Part shown: positions 38,915 to 47,095 of the stretch, piece after piece
Layout of the letters: every line of letters begins with the position of its first letter
Numbering within the stretch: position 1 is the first letter of the stretch
Source: Roseicella aerolata
GTDB lineage: Bacteria > Pseudomonadota > Alphaproteobacteria > Acetobacterales > Acetobacteraceae
Length of the DNA stretch: 64,000 nt
Direction of reading: 5' to 3'
NCBI RefSeq assembly: GCF_020523605.1
Contig: NZ_JAJAQI010000009.1
Coordinates: forward strand, 62,001-126,000
Position numbers and translations under genes: made by a program
Notes under the pieces: generated by a model
Told to the model about the DNA's origin: nothing
Database searches by the model: none
Seen by the model: the letters and a program-made list of their open reading frames with translations, nothing else

Positions 38915-39126
38915 CCCGCGTCCCTCCCTGTTCGTTGTTGGGGCAATCCTCCCGCCTCACGCGGCAGGGCGCAAGGCGGAGGATCATGCGCCGCTGTCCG
39001 ACGCATTTGTGCAGCGCGCCTTGGCGCGGGATGACGCGCCGGTGATCTGGGCTTGGCGGCGAACCGGGCTAGGCCAGCAGAGTTGGAAAGGCCGTCCAAC
39101 CGCTGGTTTTTCCCGGAGCATCCGCC

Positions 39127-39546
39127 ATGAGCATATTCGGCAGCATCCTTTCCAAGATCATGGGCCGCAGCGAGGCGGCGCAACCCGAAGCGACTCCGCC
39201 GGCCGAGGCGGCGGCCCAGGGCGGCTCCCCGCCCCCGCCCGGCGCGCATGACGATGCGGCGACCGCCGGCCGCCCGGCGGCGATGCAGGATGTCGATGTC
39301 GCGGGCATCCTCGACGGCATGGCGGCCCAGGCACCGCAGCGGCTCGACTGGAAGCACTCGATCGTGGATCTGATGAAGCTGCTCGGCCTCGACAGCAGCC
39401 TGGAAGCGCGCAAGCAACTCGCCCAGGAACTGCAGTACCAGGGCAACATGTCGGATTCCGCCAGCATGAACATCTGGCTGCACCGGCAGGTCATGCAGAA
39501 GCTGGCGCAGAATGGCGGGCGGGTGCCGGAAGAATTGCGCCGCTAG
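39127..39546 (+). CDS. DUF3597 domain protein
   Basis: A 139-residue protein with no assigned function. Residues 1-14 (M-S-I-F-G-S-I-L-S-K-I-M-G) and the C-terminal ~85 residues (D-V-D-V-A-G-I-L-D, L-D-W-K-H-S-I-V-D-L-M-K-L-L, L-A-x-E-L-x-Y-x-G, S-A-x-M-N-x-W-L-H) fit the DUF3597 family. They are joined by a Pro/Ala/Gly-rich linker at about 20-50. There is no signal peptide or membrane segment. It is monocistronic and followed six bases later by a 14-bp hairpin that is also a copy of a dispersed repeat. Confidence 0.85.
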   Translation: MSIFGSILSKIMGRSEAAQPEATPPAEAAAQGGSPPPPGAHDDAATAGRPAAMQDVDVAGILDGMAAQAPQRLDWKHSIVDLMKLLGLDSSLEARKQLAQELQYQGNMSDSASMNIWLHRQVMQKLAQNGGRVPEELRR

Positions 39547-39551
39547 CGCAA

Positions 39552-39590
39552 ATCGCGGACGGGCGTTCACGCCCGTCCGCGATCGGCTCC
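39552..39590 (+). terminator. 14-bp hairpin / dispersed repeat copy A
   Basis: ATCGCGGACGGGCG and CGCCCGTCCGCGAT pair perfectly around TTCA (39552-39583), six bases past the DUF3597 stop. The downstream flank continues as CGGCTCC. It shares its half-site with the sequences at 28958-28989 and 43058-43108, so it is the most complete copy of a small repeat family and may act as the terminator here. Confidence 0.65.
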
Positions 39591-39622
39591 AGGCGTTCCC
39601 CCGCCTATCCCCTTCCCTGCCG

Positions 39623-40600
39623 TCACTCCGCCCGGATGCCCAACTGCCGGATCAGCGCGCCGAAGCTGCCCCACAGGTCGCGCAGCATCGCCATGAAGGG
39701 CTCCGGCCCGAGCGGGCCCACCTCCACCCCGACCGACTCGAACTGCCGGCGCAGGCCGGGTGTCGCCAGGCCGGCATGGATCTCGGTGACCAAGCGATCA
39801 ATGATCGGTCTGGGCGTCCCGGCCGGCACCATCAGCCCGTTCCAGCCGCCGATGTCGTAATCCGGCGGGCCGCCCGCCTGGGCGATCGGCGGCACCCCGG
39901 GCACCAGCGGCGAGGGCTTCGCCGTGGTCAGGCCAAGCGCGCGGAGCTGCCCTTCCTGCACCAGCCGCCAGGCAGCGGCCGGCGTGTCGATGCCGTAATC
40001 CACCTGCCCGCCGAGCAGCGCGGCCAGCGCCGGACCGCTGCCCTGGAAGGGGACATGCAGGGCATCAAGCTCGGCCTTGGCATTGAACAGCGCCGTCAAC
40101 AAATGCTGCGCTCCGCCGACGCCGGAGGAGTTATGGGTGAACTTGCCCGGATTGGCGCGCACCAGCGCGAGGAAGCTGCGCAGGTCCTGTGCCGGGAAGT
40201 CGGGCTTCACCAGCAGCAGGAACGGGGCGATGCCGAAGGTGGTGACCGGCGCCAGCTCGCGCTCCACATCATAGGGCGTGCGCGCGACCAACGGCTGGAA
40301 GGTGACGGGTCCGATCGAGGCCGAGAGCAGCGTGTAGCCATCGGGCGCGGCCTTGGCGACCGCATTGGTGCCGATCTGCCCGCCCGCGCCCGGCCGGTTC
40401 TCCGGCACCACGGTCTGGCCCAGGCGCTCCGACAGCCATTGCGCGACGAGGCGCCCCTGGATGTCGGTGGACTGGCCCGGCGGCCAGGGAATGATCAGGC
40501 GCATCGGGCGTGCCGGCCAGGGCGCCGGTGCCTGGGCAAGCCCGGGACGGGGTATGAAGGGCAGCGCGGCAGCCGCGCCGAGGATGGTCCGGCGGTTCAT
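39623..40600 (-). CDS. Bug/TctC-type solute-binding protein
   Basis: A 325-residue periplasmic Bug-family binding protein. The N-terminus MNRRTILGAAAALPFI has twin arginines and may use the Tat route. Family motifs are M-R-L-I-I-P-W-P-P-G-Q-S-T-D, V-P-E-N-R-P-G-A-G-G and A-A-P-D-G-Y-T-L. The start at 40600 has GGAGG about ten bases upstream. It is head-to-head with a close paralogue 325 bases away; both share P-W-P-P-G-Q-x-T-D, an unusual variant of the first loop. No transporter membrane genes are adjacent. Confidence 0.88.
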   Translation of the reverse strand: MNRRTILGAAAALPFIPRPGLAQAPAPWPARPMRLIIPWPPGQSTDIQGRLVAQWLSERLGQTVVPENRPGAGGQIGTNAVAKAAPDGYTLLSASIGPVTFQPLVARTPYDVERELAPVTTFGIAPFLLLVKPDFPAQDLRSFLALVRANPGKFTHNSSGVGGAQHLLTALFNAKAELDALHVPFQGSGPALAALLGGQVDYGIDTPAAAWRLVQEGQLRALGLTTAKPSPLVPGVPPIAQAGGPPDYDIGGWNGLMVPAGTPRPIIDRLVTEIHAGLATPGLRRQFESVGVEVGPLGPEPFMAMLRDLWGSFGALIRQLGIRAE

Positions 40601-40925
40601 AAATGATGGCCTCCCTGGTCCGGGCGTGCCGCGGCAGGACCGCGTGCCGTCCGGTTCGCCATCATCATGCTTGTCCGTTGGTAGCGATGTCACGCCGAAG
40701 CTGCGCGATGCGGGCCAAGGCCATGCCCGCCTGCCCGGCCAGGCATGCCGTCCCTTCGCCCATGCCTTCGGCAGGGAGGGGCGACGGCAGATCAACCGGG
40801 CAGCACCGGATTCGGGGCGCATCGGCGGATTTTGGTCCGCCGACGGCTTGAATTCGCCACCAGGGTGCTTGGCGCCGTGTCATCGCCGCGCCACATGGGC
40901 CACCGCCAACACGGGAAACGTCCCA
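40601..40925. other. Divergent promoter region of paired Bug genes
   Basis: There is no gene here. This gap separates two divergent paralogous binding-protein genes. It contains an 8-bp perfect palindrome (40822-40843) that could be an operator for both, and a larger imperfect palindrome around 40748-40790 (GCCGTC ... GACGGC). Confidence 0.45.
40822..40843. promoter_or_regulatory. Palindrome TCGGCGGA-N6-TCCGCCGA
   Basis: A perfect 8-bp dyad with a six-base T-rich centre, 83 bases upstream of the plus-strand Bug gene. Spacing suits a dimeric regulator, but no regulator gene is adjacent, so the role is a guess. Confidence 0.35.
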
Positions 40926-41906
40926 ATGCAACGTCGTACCCTGCTGCTCGCCACAGGCGGGCTTGCCGCGCCCGCCCTGCTGCCAGCGCCTGCACGGGCC
41001 CAGGCGGCCTATCCGGCCCGCCCGGTGCGAATGATCGTCCCCTGGCCGCCCGGCCAGGCAACGGATCTGATGGGCCGCATCACCGCCACCAAGATCAGCG
41101 AACTCTGGGGCCAGCCCATCGTGCCGGAGAACCGGGCCGGCGCCGGCGGCATGATCGGTACCGATCTGGTGGCGAAGGCGGCGCCCGATGGCTATACCAT
41201 CCTCGCCGCCTCCACCGGCCCGATCACCACGGCGCCGCTGGTGCAGCGCACGCCCTATGATCCGGAGAAGGACTTTACGCCCGTCGCGCAGATCGGCATC
41301 TCGCCCTATGTGCTGATTGTGCGGAACAACTTCCCCGCCCGCACGGCGGAGGAGTTCGTGGCCAAGGTGCGGGCCGAGCCGGGCAAGTACACCTACGCCA
41401 CCTCCGGTACCGGCGCCGCGGCGCATCTCATCACCCTGATGTTCCTCGCCAAGGCGAAGCTCGACACGGTGCATGTGCCCTTCCAGGGCAGCGCGCCGGG
41501 GCTGACGGCCGTGACCGGCGGGCAGGTGGACTTCGCGATCGAGACTCTGGCCGCCACCGCACCGCTGTTCCGCCAGGGCCAGGTGCGGGCGCTGGGGGTC
41601 TCCCTGCGCAACGGCACGGAACTGGCGCCGGAGGTGATGCCGCTGGCCCGCGTGCCCGGCATCGAAGGCTATGACGTGGGCGCCTTCGGCGGCTACATGG
41701 TCCCTGCCCGGACACCGGAGGATGTGGTGAAGCGCCTGGCCGAGGAGACCGGCAAGGCGCTGGCGACTCAGGAGGTGCGCGACCAGCTCGCGCGCATCGG
41801 CTTCCAGCCGCAGCACCGTGAGGGCGCGGACTTCGCCGAGTTCCTGCGCCGCCACCGCGAGGAGTTCCGCGAGATCATCCAGGCAAACAACATCCGGGTG
41901 GATTGA
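40926..41906 (+). CDS. Bug/TctC-type solute-binding protein
   Basis: A 326-residue periplasmic Bug-family protein with a signal peptide (M-Q-R-R-T-L-L-L-A-T-G ... A-R-A-Q; possible Tat motif). Motifs are V-R-M-I-V-P-W-P-P-G-Q-A-T-D, V-P-E-N-R-A-G-A-G-G and A-A-P-D-G-Y-T-I. It is a paralogue of the divergent gene at 39623-40600, matching it along the whole length (for example R-T-P-Y-D and L-H-V-P-F-Q-G-S versus V-H-V-P-F-Q-G-S). A small GC hairpin follows the stop. It is orphaned from any tctAB membrane genes. Confidence 0.88.
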   Translation: MQRRTLLLATGGLAAPALLPAPARAQAAYPARPVRMIVPWPPGQATDLMGRITATKISELWGQPIVPENRAGAGGMIGTDLVAKAAPDGYTILAASTGPITTAPLVQRTPYDPEKDFTPVAQIGISPYVLIVRNNFPARTAEEFVAKVRAEPGKYTYATSGTGAAAHLITLMFLAKAKLDTVHVPFQGSAPGLTAVTGGQVDFAIETLAATAPLFRQGQVRALGVSLRNGTELAPEVMPLARVPGIEGYDVGAFGGYMVPARTPEDVVKRLAEETGKALATQEVRDQLARIGFQPQHREGADFAEFLRRHREEFREIIQANNIRVD

Positions 41907-41920
41907 GGGCCAGAGACCGC

Positions 41921-41944
41921 GACGGGGCGTGAATCTGCCCCGTC
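41921..41944 (+). terminator. Hairpin after Bug gene
   Basis: GACGGGGC and GCCCCGTC pair perfectly with an eight-base loop, 15 bases after the Bug gene stop, followed by CTAAAG. It has the position of a terminator but no T-run. Its loop GTGAATC loosely recalls the dispersed repeat. Confidence 0.45.
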
Positions 41945-42016
41945 CTAAAGGATCTACAGCAGAGTGATGGCCAGCTTGGAAGGCACTCCGCTGCAGGGGT
42001 GGCGAGCGCGCCGGAA

Positions 42017-43021
42017 CTACTCCGCCGCGCTCCTCACCTGGTCCCACCAGGCGCACTCACCCTGCATCAGGGTGTGGTTGCCGGGCAGGACCTGCACCGG
42101 TGCCCGCTCCCCCGCCGCCGCGGCCTTCAGCCTCAACCCGCGCGCCTCCGCCCGCATCTCCGGGCTGCCCCAATTGCGCTCATGGCCCCAAAGGCTCGGG
42201 CCGGAATGCATCTCCACGGGCTGCCAGCTGGCGGGGTCCACCTGCCGTCCCCCCCAGCCATACTCCACCATGAAGCGACCGGGTGTGTGGGCGTAGAAGC
42301 TCGTCATGAAGTCGTTGGCATGGCGGCCAAGAGTGGTCGCCACCCTGCCCTCCTCTAGCATCGCCAGATCATAGCCCTGGCCGACATCATCCAGGTTGAA
42401 CAGTTCCAGCATCAGATGGTGCAGCCCGGACTGCCCGGTTTCGATCAGCGCCAAGGAGTGGTGCCGCGGGTTCACATGCATGAAAGAGGCGTGGAAGGGC
42501 CTGGCGACATAGTCCGAGATTCGGAAACCGAGCAGGTCCCGGTAGAAGGGCAGCACATCCGCCATGCGTGGCACCGTCAGCACCGCATGCCCCATGCCGA
42601 GCGCGCCGGTGCGGAAGCCGCTGATGCAGCGCCCCGGCCGGAATGGCTCCGTGCTGCTCTCGGCGCCATGCACCAGTTCCAGCCGGTTGCCGAGCGGGTC
42701 CCGGGTGACGATCAACTCGGCGACGCGGCGCTGGTCGGCGAGCGCCCGGTCGCCGCGCGCGACCGGCATCCCAGCCGCCTCCAGCCGCGCCGCAAGGGCC
42801 GTGAGCGCCGCTGCATCGGCGACCTCCCAGCCGAAGAAGCGGGCGCCGTCGCGCGCCCCCGGCAGCACCACCAAGCGCTGCTTCCGGTCATCCATGCGAA
42901 ATACAAGCTGGCTCGCGCTACGCTCGGCGAGCATGAGGCCGAGGAAGGCCGTGCCGAAGCCGGCCCAGTCCTCCGGGGCGCTCGCCTCGACACCGACATA
43001 GCCGAGCGCCTGGACCGCCAT
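42017..43021 (-). CDS. VOC-family extradiol dioxygenase-like protein
   Basis: A 334-residue two-domain vicinal-oxygen-chelate protein arranged like type I extradiol ring-cleavage dioxygenases (for example BphC). The C-terminal catalytic domain retains the expected Fe(II) ligands: H145 in G-M-G-H, H201/H202 in G-L-H-H-L-M and E253 in F-M-V-E-Y-G. It therefore probably cleaves a catecholic ring next to its hydroxyls. The N-terminal domain (1-125) is the structural half. It stands alone, with no ring hydroxylase or hydrolase directly adjacent. The nearby amidohydrolase/PhyH operon may take part in the same aromatic pathway; that is inference. Confidence 0.8.
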   Translation of the reverse strand: MAVQALGYVGVEASAPEDWAGFGTAFLGLMLAERSASQLVFRMDDRKQRLVVLPGARDGARFFGWEVADAAALTALAARLEAAGMPVARGDRALADQRRVAELIVTRDPLGNRLELVHGAESSTEPFRPGRCISGFRTGALGMGHAVLTVPRMADVLPFYRDLLGFRISDYVARPFHASFMHVNPRHHSLALIETGQSGLHHLMLELFNLDDVGQGYDLAMLEEGRVATTLGRHANDFMTSFYAHTPGRFMVEYGWGGRQVDPASWQPVEMHSGPSLWGHERNWGSPEMRAEARGLRLKAAAAGERAPVQVLPGNHTLMQGECAWWDQVRSAAE

Positions 43022-43412
43022 GGCTCCGCTCCCTGGTTGGTTTGCCTTGCCGGCATGCTAGAGCGGATCGGGGACGGGCGCGAACGCCCGGGCGCGAGAC
43101 TCTGCTCCAAAAAGCACGGGCACCAGCCGATGGGCGTTCAGATATGAGCGCAGTCCCCTGTAGGCCCGCCCGAAATAGAACCAAACGGCACGAGGCCGGT
43201 GGGTCGGCCGACGAGGCAGGATGCAGATGGAGCCGCCCCATGCGCGGGCAGCACCATGGACCCGCGGCGACGGAGGGGGCGGCCATGAGACCCGCGGAGA
43301 TTGCCCCGCATGACGTGGTGGGCATGCCGGGCGCCGTCGCATGCTTGGGCCGGCTTGCCCCCTGCCCTTCCCCCCGCCAGGGGTCAAGCGCCCCCTGGGC
43401 CCGGCCCGTGCT
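43022..43412. other. Gap with dispersed repeat copy B
   Basis: There are 391 bases without a gene. The left end holds a degenerate copy of the dispersed palindrome (43058-43108). The rest of the gap, up to the end of the PhyH-like gene, shows no family-like frame and no clear terminator for the minus-strand operon. Confidence 0.45.
43058..43108. repeat. Dispersed palindromic repeat, copy B
   Basis: It begins CTAGAGCGGATCGGGGACGG and continues through a GGGCG-CGAA-CGCCC stem to CTCTGCTCC. The left half matches the half-sites of copies A (39552-39590) and C (28958-28989); the right half has decayed. It lies 37 bases upstream of the VOC gene start. Confidence 0.55.
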
Positions 43413-44264
43413 TCAGTGGACCAGCGACATCTCGGGGATGCTCTCGCTGGCCATCCGGAAGCGGCCGATGCTGTCGGCATGCACCGCGCGCGCCGCCGCA
43501 TCCGCCTCGGCCCGCGGGGCTGCCTCCAGATCGAAATGGCCATGGCGGTCCTCGCCCCGGACCAGCGTGGCCGAGAGGCGCGTGGCGCCGACATGCCTGA
43601 CCCGCGTCGGGATGTAGCTGATGCCAAGGCCGATCCGGTCATGCGCGGCGCGGTTCGGCGCCGAGGCATGCAGCACCAGCGTATCATGCAGCGAGAACTC
43701 GCCCGGCGAGAGCGGAATGGGCACCGCCCTCGCCGCCTCGACCTCCGCCGTCACGGTCTGACCCCGGGAGAGCATCACCCGCGGATCCTTGCGGTCGGCA
43801 TGCGGCAACTGGCCATGAAGATGGCTGCCCGGCAGCACGGTGACGCAGCCGCTCTCCTCCGTGCTCGGCGTCAGCGCCAGCCAGGCGGTCACATGCGCAT
43901 GCGGCGCCAGGCCGAAATAGGTGCCGTCCTGGTGCCAGGGGACAAAGCCCTCGCTGCCCGCCGCCTTCCACCAGAGTGTGGTGTGGAAGACCAGGATGTC
44001 CGGCCCGACCAGGTCCTCCACCGCATCGAGGATCGCCGGGTGCCGGACGATCTCCGCCGCCCAGGGAAACAGCAGGTAGGGCTTCACCCGCGTCGAGGGC
44101 TGGCGCAGCCCGGCCCCCGATTCCGGCCGCGCCGCTTCCGCGCAGCATCGCAGCACATCCTGGTGCCAGCGCCCGGCCTGCACCGCATCCACGGCGCGCA
44201 ACGGCGAGACATAGCCATCGCGCCGGTAGGCGGCGACCTGGTCGTCCGAGAGGATCCTGCCCAT
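43413..44264 (-). CDS. Phytanoyl-CoA dioxygenase family protein
   Basis: A 283-residue Fe(II)/2-oxoglutarate-dependent oxygenase of the PhyH family. The metal triad is intact: H111-x-D113 in W-H-Q-D-G-T and distal H199 in L-H-A-S-A-P-N. R210 in the following A-A-H-D-R is placed to bind 2-oxoglutarate. Such enzymes hydroxylate diverse small molecules, so the substrate is open. The start at 44264 follows GAGGAGG. It is the last gene of a three-gene minus-strand operon after the amidohydrolase and hot-dog genes (33-base gap). Confidence 0.85.
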   Translation of the reverse strand: MGRILSDDQVAAYRRDGYVSPLRAVDAVQAGRWHQDVLRCCAEAARPESGAGLRQPSTRVKPYLLFPWAAEIVRHPAILDAVEDLVGPDILVFHTTLWWKAAGSEGFVPWHQDGTYFGLAPHAHVTAWLALTPSTEESGCVTVLPGSHLHGQLPHADRKDPRVMLSRGQTVTAEVEAARAVPIPLSPGEFSLHDTLVLHASAPNRAAHDRIGLGISYIPTRVRHVGATRLSATLVRGEDRHGHFDLEAAPRAEADAAARAVHADSIGRFRMASESIPEMSLVH

Positions 44265-44297
44265 TCCTGCCTCCTCTGCCCGGCAGGAGCCTAGCAA

Positions 44298-45023
44298 TCA
44301 GCCTGCCACGGGCAGAGGGGTGATCCAGAGGGCGCGGGCGAGGCCGCGGAGCCCGCCATCCGCGCCGAAGAGCGCGGTGCCGGCATGCAGCTTCCGCCCC
44401 TCCCGCGCGATCTGCCAGCCAAGCACCACCACTGGCTCGTCCGGCACCACGCGCCCGTCCAGCCGGCCGGTGATGCGGCCGAGCAGCATGCCCTGCGGCG
44501 CCGACCCGACCGTGAAGGCGAAGGAGCCGGCGCAGTCGAGCGCCGACCAGAGGTATTCCGCAGCGACGGCGCCGTCCTCGCCGGCGAAAGCAGGGGCCGG
44601 TCGCCAGAGCGCGGCGGCGAGGCCGGGACGGCCGGCGACGCGGCCCGTGAAGACTCGCAGCCCGACACCCTGCGGCCAGGCGGAGCCGCAGACGAAGCAC
44701 CGGCCAGTGGAGTGGCTGAAGGGGCTCTCGAGGAACCAGCGCGTCGCATTGGCGGCCTCCGCTTGCGTCGGCGGGGCGGGCGGCACCAGTTCGAGCGCCG
44801 CCTCGCGCGCCTCGGCGATCAGGGTGCCGGTCGCATCCAGCGCCTGCACCGCGCCGCCCTCCCGCATGATCCGCAGCGGGACATCCAATGGCCAGCCGCG
44901 GCGAAGCGTCACCTCGGCGGGTTGGGCGCCGAGCAGGGCCGCCATGCGGCCCGCGACATAGCCGCCATTGCCGAGGCCTGCCGGCCCGCGGAAGCGCGCC
45001 TCGATGAGCGCCGTCTCCATCAT
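44298..45023 (-). CDS. Double hot-dog thioesterase-like protein
   Basis: A 241-residue protein that looks like two fused hot-dog folds. The first half has a G-x-G-N-G-G-Y-V-A-G segment, and the second half starts with R-C-F-V-C-G-S-A-W-P-Q-G-V-G-L. That segment recalls the C-F-x-C-G-x-x-N-P-x-G-L motif of PaaI-type thioesterases. It might hydrolyse or dehydrate a CoA thioester. The two adjacent ATGs at 45023/45020 follow GGAGG. It sits 10 bases after the amidohydrolase stop and 33 bases before the PhyH-like gene, so all three are one operon. The call rests on short motifs only. Confidence 0.55.
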   Translation of the reverse strand: MMETALIEARFRGPAGLGNGGYVAGRMAALLGAQPAEVTLRRGWPLDVPLRIMREGGAVQALDATGTLIAEAREAALELVPPAPPTQAEAANATRWFLESPFSHSTGRCFVCGSAWPQGVGLRVFTGRVAGRPGLAAALWRPAPAFAGEDGAVAAEYLWSALDCAGSFAFTVGSAPQGMLLGRITGRLDGRVVPDEPVVVLGWQIAREGRKLHAGTALFGADGGLRGLARALWITPLPVAG

Positions 45024-45033
45024 CGTGCCTCCT

Positions 45034-45873
45034 TCAGGTCCAGCCGTAGAGGGTGGCGGGGTTGTCCACCAGGATGCGCCGGCGCGTGGCCTCGTCCGGC
45101 GCCCAATGGCCGAGCAGGTCGAGCAGTTCCGCCTCCTCGATCGGATAGCCGGGCGGGTTCGGATGCGGCCAGTTGCTGGCCCAGAGGATGCGCCCGGGCG
45201 CGGCGCGGATGGCGGCACGGGCGATGGCGGTGACATCGTCATAGAGCGGCGGGCCGCTGAGCGAGGTGTTGTAGGGCGCGCTCGCCTTCATCCAGACCCG
45301 CCCCGTCCCCAGTAGGCGCAGCAGGGCTTGCACCTGCGGCCGGTCGGGCGGGACCGGCGGGTGGAAGCGGCCGACATGGTCGATGACGACGTCGCAGGGC
45401 AGCGCGCGGATCATGGCCTCCCGATCCGGCAGGTCCGTGCCGTCGAATTGCAACTGCACATGCCAGCCGAGGGGGGCGATGCGGGCGGCGACGGGCGCCA
45501 GCGCCTCCCAGCCCAGCGGGGCACCCTGCATCATGAAGAAGCGCGCGCCGCGGGCACCGGCGGCGTGCAGGCGGCGGAGCTCGGCCTCCGGCGTTTCGGG
45601 CATGACGACGACGACGGCACGCGCCGCTTCGCCCAGGGCGGCGACAGCGTCCAGGGTACAGCGGTTGTCGGCGCCATAGGCGGATGGCTGCACCACGACG
45701 GTGCGGGAGAGGCCGAGCCGCGCCAGCACGGCCCGCCAGGCCGCCAGATCAGCGTGGAATGGCGGCGCCTTGGCAGCGGTGGGCGCGAGAGGATAGCGCC
45801 CTGGCGGGCCGTAGATGTGCATATGGGTGTCGCAGGCGCCCGGCGGCACGGGCAGGCGCGGCAGGTCAGGCAT
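45034..45873 (-). CDS. Amidohydrolase-2 family lactonase-like protein
   Basis: A 279-residue TIM-barrel hydrolase of the amidohydrolase-2 group, which includes 2-pyrone-4,6-dicarboxylate lactonase (LigI). The N-terminal D-T-H-M-H motif (H17, H19) and I-D-H-V-G-R-F are typical. At the position where LigI-like enzymes carry the catalytic Asp (D-W-P-H), this protein has N234 (S-N-W-P-H-P-N), so chemistry may differ from the classical lactonase. The start at 45873 was preferred because conservation begins at P-D-L-P-R-L-P. It leads the operon with the hot-dog and PhyH-like genes and is divergent from a Bug binding protein. Confidence 0.8.
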   Translation of the reverse strand: MPDLPRLPVPPGACDTHMHIYGPPGRYPLAPTAAKAPPFHADLAAWRAVLARLGLSRTVVVQPSAYGADNRCTLDAVAALGEAARAVVVVMPETPEAELRRLHAAGARGARFFMMQGAPLGWEALAPVAARIAPLGWHVQLQFDGTDLPDREAMIRALPCDVVIDHVGRFHPPVPPDRPQVQALLRLLGTGRVWMKASAPYNTSLSGPPLYDDVTAIARAAIRAAPGRILWASNWPHPNPPGYPIEEAELLDLLGHWAPDEATRRRILVDNPATLYGWT

Positions 45874-46069
45874 GGACGCGTCCTCCGCCCCGGCAGGCCG
45901 CGGCCGGCAGTGCCGGGACTGCATTCTTCTGAGTTGGACTCACGAAAGATCACCGCCGGCCCGGCGCCAGCCTGCAAGCTCCCGGGCCGAGTGAAAGCGA
46001 GCGCGCCGCCGCTGTCCAGACCGGGCGGCCGGGCTATGCTGACGCCAATGCAGAACGGGAGGGAACACC

Positions 46070-47026
46070 ATGCCGAGCCGCCGCTCGCTGATGGCGGGAG
46101 CTGCCGCCGCGCCTGTCCTGGCGCGGGTGCGCACGGGACAGGCGCAGCCCTGGGTGCCGACACGCCCGATCCAGTGCATCATCGGCTTCGCCCCGGGCGG
46201 CGGCGCCGACCTGATCGCGCGGGCGATCATCGAGGCGGCGCAGCCACTGATCCCGCAGCCGCTGGTCGTGGTGAACCGGCCGGGCGCCGGCGGCACCATC
46301 GCGGCGCAGCAGGTGGCGGCCATGCAGGGGGACGGCCATGTACTGCTGATGGGCGGCGGCAGCGAGAGCACGAGCATCCCGGCCTTCCGCGCCCTGCCCT
46401 ATGACGCGCGCGGCAGCTTCCGCGCGGTGATCCGGCTGATGCGGCAGCAGATGTTCATCCTGGCACGCGCCGATGGTCCGTACCGGAGGATGGAGGAGGC
46501 GATGGCCGCGGCGCGGGGGCGTCCACAGGCGGTGAGCCACGGCTCCTCCGGCATCGGCTCCATCTACCATGCCGTGTTCGTGGTGCTGGAGAAGCGGGCG
46601 GGGGTCGAGCTCCTGCACGTGCCCTTCACCGGCGGCGCGCCTGGCCTGCAGGCGGTCGCCTCCGGCCAGGTGGATCTGATGGTGGCGAGCCCGGAGGAGT
46701 ACCGTGGCCTGACCGATGGCGGGCTGCTGCGGGTGCTCGCCTGCTGCTCGGCGGAACGGGCGGCGGCCTATCCGGATGTGCCGACGCTGAAGGAACTCGG
46801 CTGGGACATGACGCTCGAGAACATGAAGGGCTGGGTGGTGCCGGCGGGCACGCCCGATGCGGCGGTCGCCTATCTGCATGACCGGTTCCGCGCCGCGATG
46901 GCGCGGCCGAGCTGGCAGGCCTTCGTGGAGCGTGCCGGCGAGACGGATGGCTACCTCGATGGTCCCGGCTTCCAGGCCGCGATGGACAGCGTGCTGGATG
47001 CCGTGAGCGGCGCGTTGAAGGGATAG
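46070..47026 (+). CDS. Bug/TctC-type solute-binding protein
   Basis: A 318-residue periplasmic Bug-family protein. The N-terminus M-P-S-R-R-S-L-M-A-G is a possible Tat signal. The mature protein has I-Q-C-I-I-G-F-A-P-G-G-G-A-D and V-V-V-N-R-P-G-A-G-G. It lacks the usual A-P-D-G-Y-T segment, having Q-G-D-G-H-V-L instead, so it is more divergent than the paired copies. It is divergent from the amidohydrolase operon across 196 bases, and the ligand may be that operon's substrate; this is inference. It has no membrane partner. A 12-bp hairpin follows. Confidence 0.85.
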   Translation: MPSRRSLMAGAAAAPVLARVRTGQAQPWVPTRPIQCIIGFAPGGGADLIARAIIEAAQPLIPQPLVVVNRPGAGGTIAAQQVAAMQGDGHVLLMGGGSESTSIPAFRALPYDARGSFRAVIRLMRQQMFILARADGPYRRMEEAMAAARGRPQAVSHGSSGIGSIYHAVFVVLEKRAGVELLHVPFTGGAPGLQAVASGQVDLMVASPEEYRGLTDGGLLRVLACCSAERAAAYPDVPTLKELGWDMTLENMKGWVVPAGTPDAAVAYLHDRFRAAMARPSWQAFVERAGETDGYLDGPGFQAAMDSVLDAVSGALKG

Positions 47027-47064
47027 ACAAGCCCCGATTGGTCCAGGTCGGATTGGGGAGGGGT

Positions 47065-47091
47065 TCCAAGGGGGACAGCGTCCCCCTTGGA
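47065..47091. terminator. 12-bp hairpin between convergent genes
   Basis: TCCAAGGGGGAC and GTCCCCCTTGGA pair perfectly around AGC, midway between the ends of the Bug gene (47026, plus) and pepN (47096, minus). It probably acts as a shared bidirectional terminator. No T-run is present on either side. Confidence 0.55.
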
Positions 47092-47095
47092 TGTT

